Shown one piece after another: positions 27,480 through 41,091 of a stretch of 64,000 nt of DNA; position 1 is the first letter of the stretch; each line of letters starts with the position of its first letter. Origin of the DNA: Massilia rhizosphaerae (GTDB lineage: Bacteria; Pseudomonadota; Gammaproteobacteria; Burkholderiales; Burkholderiaceae_D); contig NZ_JADKYX010000001.1 in assembly GCF_016093545.1 (NCBI RefSeq), positions 310,001 to 374,000 of the forward strand, read 5' to 3'. The notes under the pieces are model-generated. The model saw nothing but the letters and a program-made list of their open reading frames with translations. It was not told the origin of the DNA and searched no databases. The position numbers and the translations under genes were made by a program.

Positions 27480-29726
27480 TCAGCTGGAAGCGATCAGCGC
27501 CGCGATGTCGGCCGCGGTGAGGGCGCCGCGGTAGATGCGGAACTCGTCGACCCGGCCGTTGAAATACGGGTCGCCCGAGTACTGCGAGCGGCCGATCCAG
27601 TTCTGGTTCGTGCCGCCCAACTGCCACGGCGGCAGGAACTCGGCGCTGTTGCTGCCGACCGCCGTGCCGTTCACGTACAGCGTGGCCAGGCGTCCCGACA
27701 GCGTGACGGCCACGTGCACCCATTGCCCCGTCGGCAGCGCGGCCGTGCCGTTCACCGCCTGCTCGCCGTGGCCGCCGTCGACCGTGATCGCGAAGCGCAC
27801 GGTGCCGCCGCCCGAGCGCGGGGTCAGGAACATGTAGCGGCCCGTGCCCGAACCGAAGTCGAACACCCGTTCCCACGTGCGCGCCGCGTTCCAGTACACC
27901 CAGGTGGCCACCGTGAAATCGGTGAGGTCCGTCACCAGGTTGGACGGCAGGCTCACGTAGTCGGTGCTGCCGTTCAGCGCGACGGCGCTGCCCGACTTGC
28001 CGGAACCCCAGGCGCCGCTGCCGTTCAAGGTGCCGGCGTGGCCCTGGCCGCTGGCGTCGGAAACCGTCGTGCCGGTGCCTTCGTTGCAGGCCAGGTAGGT
28101 GTGCAGCGTCTTGCCGATCTTGGCGGTGGCGCGGTTCGAATCGGCCGTCTCGCCGCTCGGCGTCATGGCGGAGACGACGTAGTACCACGTGCCGTCACCG
28201 GGATTGTCGGTGTACGTCAGCAGGTCGGTGATGCCGCTCGCGATGACGGTCCAGGGGCCGCTGGTGGACGTGGCGCGCTTGACGTTGTAACTGGTGGCGT
28301 AGGCGCTGCCCCACCACGACAACTCGACCTGGCCGGCCGGCGCGCGGGCCTTGAGGCCGCTGGGCGGGACGCCGGCAGCGATCGGGTCGCGCGTGCAGGT
28401 GAGGGTGCCGTAGCCCAGTTGGTCGTAGCCGCCGCTGTTCGAGCCGTAATTGCCGCCGCCGCCCTCCGGCTGGATCTGCAGGGCGAACATCTTCGAGTAC
28501 GGCGCCGCCAGGCCCTTGCGGTTCACGTAATGGTTGTACACGAGCGCCCAGCACGGCCGGATATTGCCCTGGCTGTTGGTCGAGAACACGTTGTAGTAGA
28601 CGTTGTCGACGTTGTTGTACGGGACGTAAGGCACCGTGTAATACGTCGTGCCGGACTGGATCAGGTTACCCTTCGCCACGTATTCCGCGCCCATCAGGAA
28701 GCGGTTGTTGTCCCAGCCGTACAGGTCCACACCCTGGTTCCACGCCATCTCGCAGATCGCCCCCATGAGTGCGATGCCGAGCGTGCTGTGGCCCTGGTCG
28801 CGTCCCGACTCCTGCCACTGGCCGAGGAAGCCCGGGTGGATGTAGTACACGGCCTGCGCAGCGGCGCCGTTGCCGGGACCCGACTGGAAATAGGTGACCG
28901 CTTCGTCGAACAGGGTGCGGTCGTCGCACAGCACGCCGATGGCGAGGATGGACGCCATATTGCACAGGTCCCAGTTGGCCCAGTAGTGCGTGATGTCCGT
29001 GTTGTTGTGGCGGATGAGGAAGTCGTGGTTGATCGGGTAGAACACGTTGCGCATCATGTTCTGGAAGCTCGTGAAGTCCGCCGCGGCCCAGCCGCTGTAA
29101 GTCCTCATGATTTCGCCGGCGTTGGCGAATTCGTAGCCGTAGATGCCGGCGGCAAGGTCGGCGTCCGTCGTGCCCGAGATCCCGGTGAGCGTGGACGACC
29201 ACGCATTCATGATCTGCACGGCCTTGTCGGCGTAGGCCGTGTCGCCCGAAATCTTCCAGCGCAGCGCGCACGCGTAGGCGGCCGCCACGTCGTTGTACAA
29301 GTTGCTGTAATTCTGCGGATGGACACCGTCGTTGCCGCGGTACACGATGCTTACCGGGTGCGGCGTGTAGGACAGGCTCGCGTGCGAGTTGTTGATCAGG
29401 AGGTTCCAGCTGCCCGACCACGGGGAGGTCGTGTACTTCGCCGCCATGCGGTCGAAATCGGACTGCGTATGCAGCAGGCCCGGGTGGACGAAGGCGCCTG
29501 TCGACGCCGCGGTCGCGCTCATGGTGCCGGTCGACAGCAGGCTGGCGGCGGGGCTGCCGCCGCCGCCCGCGCCGCAGCCGGCGAGGGCGAGGGCGCCCAG
29601 GCTCATCAGGAAGTTGCGGCGTCCCAGGTCGGCGTGCACGACGTCGTCGAGTTGCGCCGACGGCGCGCGGGAGGTAGACGTGTTGCTGGCGGATCCGTTG
29701 TAGTCTTGTAGTTCTGTTGTTTTCAT
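27480..29726 (-). CDS. Tat-exported lipoprotein: alginate-lyase-like domain, FN3 and LamG
   Basis: The 748-residue protein has a twin-arginine signal (LGRRNFLMSLGALALAGC) with lipobox Cys51, so it is probably folded before export and then lipid-anchored. The lyase-superfamily toroid (about 75-430) contains HPGLLHT near its start and GRDQGHS near residue 308, the same place as RDQAH in the 22,325 protein. An FN3-like domain (about 440-530) and a C-terminal LamG/concanavalin domain (about 545-748, GxVDEFRIYRGAL) follow and may bind carbohydrate. The gene is divergent from the GH28-like gene, and both have palindromic operators in the shared upstream region. Catalysis is inferred from family only. 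Confidence 0.8.
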   Translation of the reverse strand: MKTTELQDYNGSASNTSTSRAPSAQLDDVVHADLGRRNFLMSLGALALAGCGAGGGGSPAASLLSTGTMSATAASTGAFVHPGLLHTQSDFDRMAAKYTTSPWSGSWNLLINNSHASLSYTPHPVSIVYRGNDGVHPQNYSNLYNDVAAAYACALRWKISGDTAYADKAVQIMNAWSSTLTGISGTTDADLAAGIYGYEFANAGEIMRTYSGWAAADFTSFQNMMRNVFYPINHDFLIRHNNTDITHYWANWDLCNMASILAIGVLCDDRTLFDEAVTYFQSGPGNGAAAQAVYYIHPGFLGQWQESGRDQGHSTLGIALMGAICEMAWNQGVDLYGWDNNRFLMGAEYVAKGNLIQSGTTYYTVPYVPYNNVDNVYYNVFSTNSQGNIRPCWALVYNHYVNRKGLAAPYSKMFALQIQPEGGGGNYGSNSGGYDQLGYGTLTCTRDPIAAGVPPSGLKARAPAGQVELSWWGSAYATSYNVKRATSTSGPWTVIASGITDLLTYTDNPGDGTWYYVVSAMTPSGETADSNRATAKIGKTLHTYLACNEGTGTTVSDASGQGHAGTLNGSGAWGSGKSGSAVALNGSTDYVSLPSNLVTDLTDFTVATWVYWNAARTWERVFDFGSGTGRYMFLTPRSGGGTVRFAITVDGGHGEQAVNGTAALPTGQWVHVAVTLSGRLATLYVNGTAVGSNSAEFLPPWQLGGTNQNWIGRSQYSGDPYFNGRVDEFRIYRGALTAADIAALIASS

Positions 29727-29818
29727 GTTGTCTCCATGCTAAATGGCGTGTGTTGGACTGCGATCGAAGATTGCTTCCGTACTGCCGCGCCGATGCTAGC
29801 ACGGATTTCTCGTGTTTT

Positions 29819-29830
29819 GTTATCGTTAAC
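29819..29830. promoter_or_regulatory. LacI-type operator of the LamG lyase-like gene
   Basis: GTTATCGTTAAC differs from the locus palindrome GTTATCGATAAC by one base. It lies 93 bp before the ATG at 29,726. Confidence 0.55.
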
Positions 29831-29956
29831 CCTGTCGTGCGTCAATGTACGCCATGTGCAAAACATATCCGTTTCGATAAAAAACATATGGCTCCAAGTC
29901 TGCGGGCTCCGTTAAGATGGGGACGTCAATCTGCCTGTCCTCCGATGGGGGGCAGC

Positions 29957-30009
29957 TTGACAATGGTGACGGCCGTGATATAAATCCAATCATGGCTGTT
30001 ATCGATACC
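29957..30009 (+). promoter_or_regulatory. Promoter plus operator of the GH28-GH2 unit
   Basis: A perfect -35 TTGACA (29,957-29,962) is 16 bp from -10 TATAAA (29,979-29,984). The operator GTTATCGATACC (29,998-30,009) follows where early transcribed sequence would be. This is one of the best sigma-70 matches in the window. Confidence 0.68.
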
Positions 30010-30051
30010 AAGTAATGCGGGACTTGCCGACCCGCCGCAATCGAACGATAA

Positions 30052-34767
<4,716 letters not shown>

Positions 34768-34774
34768 TCCATTG

Positions 34775-34796
34775 CCCGGGACGCGTGCGTCCCGGG
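34775..34796 (+). terminator. Hairpin after the GH2 gene
   Basis: An 8-bp stem, CCCGGGAC pairing with GTCCCGGG around GCGTGC, lies 7 bp after the stop. It has no T-tract, so termination may be partial or need Rho. Confidence 0.5.
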
Positions 34797-34840
34797 CCGT
34801 GGCGTCGATACCACACGCCACATAATATTTCGTAAATGCA

Positions 34841-34894
34841 TTAATACAAGGAAGGATGGCACGTATAATTCAAAACGGATTTGTTATCGATACC
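34841..34894 (+). promoter_or_regulatory. Promoter and operator of the TonB-dependent receptor
   Basis: TTAATA (34,841-34,846) and a perfect TATAAT (34,864-34,869) are 17 bp apart. The operator GTTATCGATACC (34,883-34,894) begins 13 bp after the -10. This would give the receptor its own regulated promoter, separate from the GH28-GH2 unit. Confidence 0.65.
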
Positions 34895-34952
34895 TAAAGC
34901 GCCGGCCATACGAAGCCGGCACATACCACCAGGCACTACAGAGGAGAACAGA

Positions 34953-37901
34953 ATGAAGCAGAATCACATCGGACCGAAGATGTCGGTCGTGGCGGTCGCG
35001 CTCGCACAAGCCTTCGCGGGCAACGCGTTCGCACAGCAGGCGGATGCCAACACCGTCGTCGTGACCGGCCTGCGCGCCAGCGCCCAGTCGTCCGTCGCGA
35101 TCAAGCGCGATACCATGGAAGTCGTGGACTCGATCACGGCGGAGGATATCGGCAAGCTGCCCGACCCGAACGTCGCGGAGACGCTGACCCGTCTTCCCGG
35201 CGTGCAGGGCTACCGCTACGGCGGCGAAGGTGCGTCGCCGGCCGGTTACGGCTCGGGCCTGACCATCCGCGGCCTGGCGGGCCAGACCGCATCGCAGGTC
35301 AATGGCCGCGCCTACTTTACCGCCGGCGCACGGGAGTTCAACATCGAGGACGCGATCCCCGGCATGATCGCCGGCGTCGACGTCTATAAGAATCCGTCCG
35401 CCGAACACATCGAAGGCGCCATCGGCGGCCTGGTGAATATCCGCACCCGCAATCCGAGCGACTTCAAGGGCCTGACCGCCGCGCTGAGCACGAATGCGCG
35501 CTATAACGAGGTGGCCAAGAAAACCGATCCGGAATTGTTCGGCTTGCTCGCCAACCGCTTCGATCTCGGTGGCGGTTCGCGCATCGGCGTCATGGCCGCG
35601 TTCGCTTTCCAGAAGAGTACCGGACGTTCCGACAGCACGCCGGCCAACCGTGCGCCGGATTACCGCCGCGTCGTCCGCGCCGACAGCGCCGAATACGCGA
35701 ACCTGGCCGCGTCGAATACGACGAACGACGCCGGCAAGCCGATGGCGAAGTACGTCGGCCGTAACGACGTGAGCTACCTTGCCAGCGTGCCGACCCTCGC
35801 GACTTCGTCGACCGTGGGCGTCAATGTGCCGAACACGGCCGGACTCACGCCGGACCAGGTCGCCAACATCATCTCGACGCCGGCCGTGAACACCCACGTG
35901 TTCGAAGAAACCATCATGCGTCAGCGTAAGGGCCTGAATCTCGCGGCCGACTACCGCGTCGACAACACCCTGCGATTCTATGTGGAGACCAACTACACCG
36001 GTTACGTCTACCACCAGAATTATCGCTTCGTGTTCATCGACAATGGCGGCAATGTCCAGAACCTGCAGACTGCGCCGTTTGCCGTGACCGAAGGCCTTGC
36101 CAACCGTAATATAAACGGCGGCAGCGACGATGTGCTGACGACCCAGCGCCTGCAGAGCGGGACATTCCTCAACTCTCAGGTGCGGCCGTGGGGTGGCGAC
36201 GAGCACAGCCCTTACTCGACCTGGATCGGGGCCGGCGGTGTCGAGTGGAGCCCGACCAGCGCGTTGTCGCTGAAGGCCGATGTCTCGTACATCAAGGCGG
36301 ACCGCAAGCAGGACAACCGCCGCGTCGAAATGGCCGGTGCAGCGGGCCTGTCGTGGGACGTGGCGCGTGTCGCGGACGGGCTGCCGCACCAGATCGCCAT
36401 CAGTGGGCCGAGCCTGTCCGATCCGGGCAACTTCGTCTATAACCAGTATCCGGTCACCTACCTGACCTGGGACGACAAAGGGGGCGCGGCCGCGCTGGAC
36501 GGCGCCTACACGTTCGACAGCGGTTTCTTCGACAAGCTGAAATTCGGTACGCGTTTCGCGCACCAGCAAAGCCTGTTCACCGACCACGGCTTCGGTCGCT
36601 TGTTGACGACGAATGGCAAGGCGCTCGCGGCGGATCGCTCGAATGGGATCTCGGTGGCGAGCAACACGGGTGTGCTGCAGACCGCACCGACGAACTATAT
36701 GGACGGCACCGCAGGCTATTCGGGCGGCTATCTGGTCTACAACCCGGATGCCCTGCTGGGCAACCAGGTGAGGGGACAGTTCCCGAATGCCGGCATCCCG
36801 GCCGAGGGAAGCTTCCCGGAAAATCAGGCGGCGCACCGTCTGATGAGCGAGAACACGCTGGCCGCTTATCTCGTCGGCGAGTTTTCTGGACTGGACGACC
36901 GTCTCAAGGGCAATGTCGGCGTGCGCGTGGTCCGCACGAAGTCGGCGGCTACGGCGCGCAACCAGGACTTGACGGCGGCGACGACGACGTATGTCGACTA
37001 CTCGCAATCGACGTCGTACACCAACGTCCTGCCGACGTTCAACGCGACTTATGAAATCCAGAAGGATTTCCTGGCGCGCTTCGGCTATGGTCGCGGGATG
37101 ACGCGCCCCGACCTCGGTTCGCTGAATCCGCACATTAATGTCTACGCCGACGGTTCGGGCAACATGGGGAATGCGAGCCTGCATCCGCAGGTCGCCGACA
37201 GCTTCGACTTCTCGCTCGAGCGCTATTTCAACGCCACGAACTACGTGTCGGCCGCCGTGTTCGACAAGAAGATCAAGGGTTTCTTCAGCAACCTCGCGCA
37301 ATGCATGACGGTGCCGTTCGCCGTGCCCTATGCCGGCGCGTCGTCCAACTCCTGCTCGGACGGCCAATACCTGGTCACTCGGCCGGTGAACGCGGAGCCC
37401 GGTTTCGCACGCGGCATCGAATTGTCGGGCCAATGGTTCTTCAACGGCAGCTACGAGTGGCTGAAGAACTTCGGTGTGTCGGGTTCGTACACCTACGTGG
37501 ATACTGCCAATCCCGTCAACGCGGGTACGGCGACGAAGCCGCTCTACCTCACGACGCAGCAGCCGTTCGTGTCGAAGAACAGCTACAGCCTCTCCGGCAT
37601 GTACGAGGACAAGAAACTGTCCGCGCGCCTCGTGTACACGTGGCGTTCGTCCCAGCTGTGGGGTGGCGTGAACCCGATGACGCCGCTCGGCAGCGGCTAC
37701 ATCGCGGCCTATGGCCTGCTTGACGCGTCGCTCAACTACGCGATCGACGATCACGCGACCCTCGCCTTCACCGCGTCCAACCTCACCGACAAGGCGCCGA
37801 ACCGCTTCATCGGCGAAGCGCAGACGTACGAGACGGGCCGCGAGTTGCAGCACTTCGAGAACGGGCGCACGTTCAGCGTCGGCCTGCGCTACAAGTTCTG
37901 A
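34953..37901 (+). CDS. TonB-dependent outer-membrane receptor for oligosaccharides
   Basis: The 982-residue protein has a signal peptide (cleavage after GNAFA, near 27), a TonB-box-like segment (ANTVVVTGLR), a plug domain (about 50-160, IGKLPDPNVAETLTRLPGVQ), and a long 22-strand barrel ending in aromatic SVGLRYKF. This is the receptor class common in sugar-utilising proteobacteria without SusD. It should import released oligosaccharides across the outer membrane. ATG 34953 follows AGAGGAG. Its codon use is a little more AT-tolerant than that of its neighbours (by eye). A strong terminator follows. Confidence 0.92.
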   Translation: MKQNHIGPKMSVVAVALAQAFAGNAFAQQADANTVVVTGLRASAQSSVAIKRDTMEVVDSITAEDIGKLPDPNVAETLTRLPGVQGYRYGGEGASPAGYGSGLTIRGLAGQTASQVNGRAYFTAGAREFNIEDAIPGMIAGVDVYKNPSAEHIEGAIGGLVNIRTRNPSDFKGLTAALSTNARYNEVAKKTDPELFGLLANRFDLGGGSRIGVMAAFAFQKSTGRSDSTPANRAPDYRRVVRADSAEYANLAASNTTNDAGKPMAKYVGRNDVSYLASVPTLATSSTVGVNVPNTAGLTPDQVANIISTPAVNTHVFEETIMRQRKGLNLAADYRVDNTLRFYVETNYTGYVYHQNYRFVFIDNGGNVQNLQTAPFAVTEGLANRNINGGSDDVLTTQRLQSGTFLNSQVRPWGGDEHSPYSTWIGAGGVEWSPTSALSLKADVSYIKADRKQDNRRVEMAGAAGLSWDVARVADGLPHQIAISGPSLSDPGNFVYNQYPVTYLTWDDKGGAAALDGAYTFDSGFFDKLKFGTRFAHQQSLFTDHGFGRLLTTNGKALAADRSNGISVASNTGVLQTAPTNYMDGTAGYSGGYLVYNPDALLGNQVRGQFPNAGIPAEGSFPENQAAHRLMSENTLAAYLVGEFSGLDDRLKGNVGVRVVRTKSAATARNQDLTAATTTYVDYSQSTSYTNVLPTFNATYEIQKDFLARFGYGRGMTRPDLGSLNPHINVYADGSGNMGNASLHPQVADSFDFSLERYFNATNYVSAAVFDKKIKGFFSNLAQCMTVPFAVPYAGASSNSCSDGQYLVTRPVNAEPGFARGIELSGQWFFNGSYEWLKNFGVSGSYTYVDTANPVNAGTATKPLYLTTQQPFVSKNSYSLSGMYEDKKLSARLVYTWRSSQLWGGVNPMTPLGSGYIAAYGLLDASLNYAIDDHATLAFTASNLTDKAPNRFIGEAQTYETGRELQHFENGRTFSVGLRYKF

Positions 37902-37952
37902 TAGAGGGAACGCCATCGTGGCGACCCCGCCGGCCGCATCCCGCGGCCGGCG

Positions 37953-37997
37953 CCGGACCGTACCGGGCGATTGCCACCGGTACGGTCCGGCCGTTTT
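37953..37997 (+). terminator. Intrinsic terminator after the TonB-dependent receptor
   Basis: A 14-bp perfect stem, CCGGACCGTACCGG pairing with CCGGTACGGTCCGG around a 10-nt loop, is followed two bases later by TTTTT. Confidence 0.85.
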
Positions 37998-38033
37998 TGC
38001 TCCTGAAAATCTCCGCGACCCGAGGACTGCGTC

Positions 38034-39584
38034 ATGAAGTGGATCCGTCTGCCCGTCATTGCCGCCGGCGTGTTTGCCGCGACGATGGCTTGTGCAACTC
38101 AGCAAGTGCACGTCTTGATCGACGCGACACGTCCGGGGCCGGTCATCGACAAGAATGTGTATGGCCAGTTTGTCGAGCATCTCGGCACCGGCGTGTACGG
38201 CGGCCTGTGGGTGGGCCCGGAATCGCCGATCGAGAACACCCGCGGTTGGCGCAGCGACGCCGTCGGTGCGCTGAAAGCTTTGCACGTGCCGGTGGTGCGC
38301 TGGCCGGGCGGCTGTTTCGCCGATGATTATGCGTGGCGCGACGGTATCGGTCCGCGCGACCAGCGGCCCGTCAAGATCAACGCCAATTGGGGCGGCGTCA
38401 AGGAAACCAACGCGGTCGGCACCCACGAGTTCTTCGACCTGGTCGACCAGCTCGGCGCCGAGGCTTACGTCAACGGCAACGTCGGCACGGGCTCGGCGCG
38501 GGACATGGCGGAATGGATCGAGTACATGACGGCGAACGGGCAGTCGGCCCTCGCCCGGTTGCGCGCCAAGAACGGACACCCCGCACCGTTCAAGGTGGCG
38601 TTCTTCGGTCTCGGCAACGAGAGCTGGGGATGCGGCGGCAATATGACAGCGCGGCACTACACCGACCTGTACAACCATTACGCGACGTTCGTCCGTACCA
38701 CGCCGGACGCCATGCCGGCACTCATCGCCGCCGGCGGACTGGACGGCGACGTCGCCTGGACCGATTACCTGAGCCGGCACATTCGCGCGAACGCGAGCGC
38801 GATCAGCTTGCACTACTACACGGTGCCGGGCCGCGGCACGAAAACGAAGGGTGCGGCGACCGGCTTCGGCGAGGACCAATGGATCTCGGCGCTGAAGGAC
38901 GCGCTGCACATGGACGAACTCATTGCCGCGAACGTCGCCAGGCTCGACAAGACCGATCCCGGGAAGAAGTACACCATCGCCGTCGACGAATGGGGTACCT
39001 GGTACGATCCCACGCCCGGCACCAACCCGCGCTTCCTGCAGCAGCAGAATTCCCTGCGCGACGCGCTGGTGGCGGCGTTGCACTTCCACATCTTCCACGC
39101 GCACGCCGAACGGGTGAGCATGGCCAATATCGCGCAGATGGTGAACGTGCTGCAGGCGATGATCCTGACCGATGGCGATCGAATGGTGCTGACGCCGACC
39201 TATTACGTTTTCAGGATGTACGTGCCGTTCCAGGATGCGACCACGTTGCCGGTGAAGGTCGATGGCAATCCGCAATACAGGCTGGGCCCGACGGCCATCC
39301 CGGCCGTCAGTGTCTCGGCCGCGCGCGGCAAGGACGGCAAGCTGCATCTCGGCCTGGTGAATGCCGATCCGCACAACGCGGTCGACGTGACGGTGCGGGT
39401 CGCGGGCGCGAAGGCGGTGTCGGCGGAGGGGAGCGTCTTGACTGCGCCCGCGATGGACGCGCACAACTCCTTCGCCATGCCTGATGCCGTGTTTCCTGCG
39501 CCCCTACGGTCCGATGCGGACCATGGCAAGCTCGTTGTCAGGCTGCCCGCGAAGTCCGTTGCGGTACTGGCGATTGACGAGTGA
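38034..39584 (+). CDS. GH51 alpha-L-arabinofuranosidase, secreted
   Basis: The 516-residue protein has a signal peptide (about 1-22), a TIM barrel and a C-terminal beta-sandwich. GH51 landmarks are complete: GQFVEHLG with sugar-binding Glu48, WPGGCFADDY, acid/base Glu196 (LGNESWGCGG), the ISLHYYT strand near 257-263, and nucleophile Glu319 (VDEWGTWYD). It removes terminal arabinofuranose from arabinan or arabinogalactan side chains. The start is 36 bp after the terminator, and I see no good promoter of its own, so some read-through is likely. A degenerate paralogue follows 65 bp later. Confidence 0.9.
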   Translation: MKWIRLPVIAAGVFAATMACATQQVHVLIDATRPGPVIDKNVYGQFVEHLGTGVYGGLWVGPESPIENTRGWRSDAVGALKALHVPVVRWPGGCFADDYAWRDGIGPRDQRPVKINANWGGVKETNAVGTHEFFDLVDQLGAEAYVNGNVGTGSARDMAEWIEYMTANGQSALARLRAKNGHPAPFKVAFFGLGNESWGCGGNMTARHYTDLYNHYATFVRTTPDAMPALIAAGGLDGDVAWTDYLSRHIRANASAISLHYYTVPGRGTKTKGAATGFGEDQWISALKDALHMDELIAANVARLDKTDPGKKYTIAVDEWGTWYDPTPGTNPRFLQQQNSLRDALVAALHFHIFHAHAERVSMANIAQMVNVLQAMILTDGDRMVLTPTYYVFRMYVPFQDATTLPVKVDGNPQYRLGPTAIPAVSVSAARGKDGKLHLGLVNADPHNAVDVTVRVAGAKAVSAEGSVLTAPAMDAHNSFAMPDAVFPAPLRSDADHGKLVVRLPAKSVAVLAIDE

Positions 39585-39649
39585 GCCGGGCGCCGGCGCG
39601 CGTGCGCGGGCGCCGGCGCACGGCCAAGGTTTTTTCAGAGGGAATCAGC

Positions 39650-41053
39650 ATGAAATCGATCAAGCATGCGGTGCTCGGGTTATCGATGCTCGCGGCCGCC
39701 GCCAGCGCCGCCGCCACGTCGCAAGTCGCCGTCACCATCGACGCGGTCCACCCGGGGCCGGTGATCAACAAGGACCTCTACGGCCAGTCCATCGGACTGT
39801 CGGGCGGCGCAATGTGGGTCGGGCCGGGGTCGCCGGTCGCAAATATCCGCGGCTGGCGCAAGGACATGGTCGATGCGCTCAAGGATCTGCATGTCCCGGT
39901 CGTGCGCTGGCCGGGCGGATGCGCCGCCGACACCTACCATTGGCGCGACGGCATCGGTGCGCACGGTGACGATCGCGAACACGGGCATGCCGTCGGCACG
40001 CATGAATTCTTCGACCTGGTCGAGTCGATCGGAGCGGACGCGCACGTGGTCGGGAACGTCGGCACGGGCTCGCCGCGTGAAGCGGCGGACTGGATCGAGT
40101 ACATGACTTCGGGGGGTGAGTCGACGCTGGCGCAACTGCGGGCGAAGAACGGGCATCCCATGCCGTTCAAGGTAGCGTATTTCGGTATCGGGAACGAGAG
40201 CTGGGGCTGCGGCGGCGGCATGAAGGCCGACTACTACGCCGACTTGTACAACCAGTACGCGGTGTTCGTCAAGGCGAGAAGCGGCACGCCGCCCAGGCTC
40301 GTCGCCAGCGGCGGCGATGCGGCGTGGACAGGGGAGATCAGCAAGAACGAACGCATTCGCGACTACCGCGATGCGATCGGCATCCGCGACGGCGAGAAGG
40401 GCGGCATTGCGCAGCATATCGCCGCGCTCGACGGCAACGATCCAGCCAGGAAATTGCGGCTTGTCGCCGACGAATGGCGTATCCGACCCGACCGGGCGTT
40501 CGCCCGGCGCCAGGATGCATTGGGCGATGCGCTCGCCGTGGCACTGCGATTCCACGTCTTCCACGCGTTTGCCGGTCGCGTGGCCATGGCGAGCCTGGCG
40601 CAGGCGGACCAGGCGCTGTTCCTGGCGCAAGGCGACCGGGTCGTCTTGACGCCGGCCTACTACGCATTCCGGATGCATGTGCCGTTTCAGGGGGCGGTCG
40701 CGCTGCCCGTGCGGGTCGACCAGGGTACGCGGGCGATCGGCGCCTCCGCTGCACCGACGGTCAGCGCCTCGGCGGCACGGTCCAGGGATGGTACCTTGTA
40801 CCTTTCGCTCGTCAACACGAAGCCGGATGCGGTGGCCGTCGACGTCGGCGTGATCGGCTCCAGGCCCCGCGGTGCAAGTGGAAGCATCCTGACTGCGTCA
40901 GCGGTGGATGCGCACAAGACGTTGGCGGCCCCGCCATCGGTGGCACCCGTTCCATTCGCGCCGCGCGCCGCGCATGGCAAGCTGCACATGACCCTGCCGG
41001 CGCGATCGATCGCCGTCGTCGCGATCCGGGCGACACCGACGCCGGCGCCGTGA
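39650..41053 (+). CDS. Degenerate GH51-like paralogue
   Basis: The 467-residue protein is clearly a duplicate of the preceding arabinofuranosidase (shared WPGGCxADxYxWRDGIG, GTHEFFDLV, GNESWGCGG). ATG 39650 follows AGAGGG. The acid/base Glu183 and nucleophile Glu275 are present. However, the sugar-binding EHLG motif is replaced by SIGLSG, about 45 residues around the conserved HYY strand are missing, and the Trp-Gly-Thr-Trp after the nucleophile is Arg-Ile-Arg-Pro. The frame is open, so it is not a frameshift pseudogene. It may bind without hydrolysis, have changed specificity, or be decaying. Confidence 0.8.
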   Translation: MKSIKHAVLGLSMLAAAASAAATSQVAVTIDAVHPGPVINKDLYGQSIGLSGGAMWVGPGSPVANIRGWRKDMVDALKDLHVPVVRWPGGCAADTYHWRDGIGAHGDDREHGHAVGTHEFFDLVESIGADAHVVGNVGTGSPREAADWIEYMTSGGESTLAQLRAKNGHPMPFKVAYFGIGNESWGCGGGMKADYYADLYNQYAVFVKARSGTPPRLVASGGDAAWTGEISKNERIRDYRDAIGIRDGEKGGIAQHIAALDGNDPARKLRLVADEWRIRPDRAFARRQDALGDALAVALRFHVFHAFAGRVAMASLAQADQALFLAQGDRVVLTPAYYAFRMHVPFQGAVALPVRVDQGTRAIGASAAPTVSASAARSRDGTLYLSLVNTKPDAVAVDVGVIGSRPRGASGSILTASAVDAHKTLAAPPSVAPVPFAPRAAHGKLHMTLPARSIAVVAIRATPTPAP

Positions 41054-41055
41054 GT

Positions 41056-41083
41056 GTCGCGGCCGGGTCGTCCCGGCCGCGAC
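41056..41083. terminator. Hairpin between convergent GH51-like and GH43 genes
   Basis: A 12-bp perfect stem, GTCGCGGCCGGG pairing with CCCGGCCGCGAC around TCGT, lies between the two stop codons. There is no T-tract on either side. Its position suggests two-way termination. Confidence 0.65.
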
Positions 41084-41091
41084 CTGTGCTG

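Noticed and set aside
34884..39464. A 1,526-codon minus-strand open frame across the TonB receptor and GH51 genes
   Set aside because: It runs through a terminator and two well-supported genes on the other strand and has no recognisable domain.
39650..41053. Calling the second GH51 gene a frameshift pseudogene
   Set aside because: The frame is intact with its own signal peptide, ribosome site and both catalytic glutamates; only specific segments are lost.
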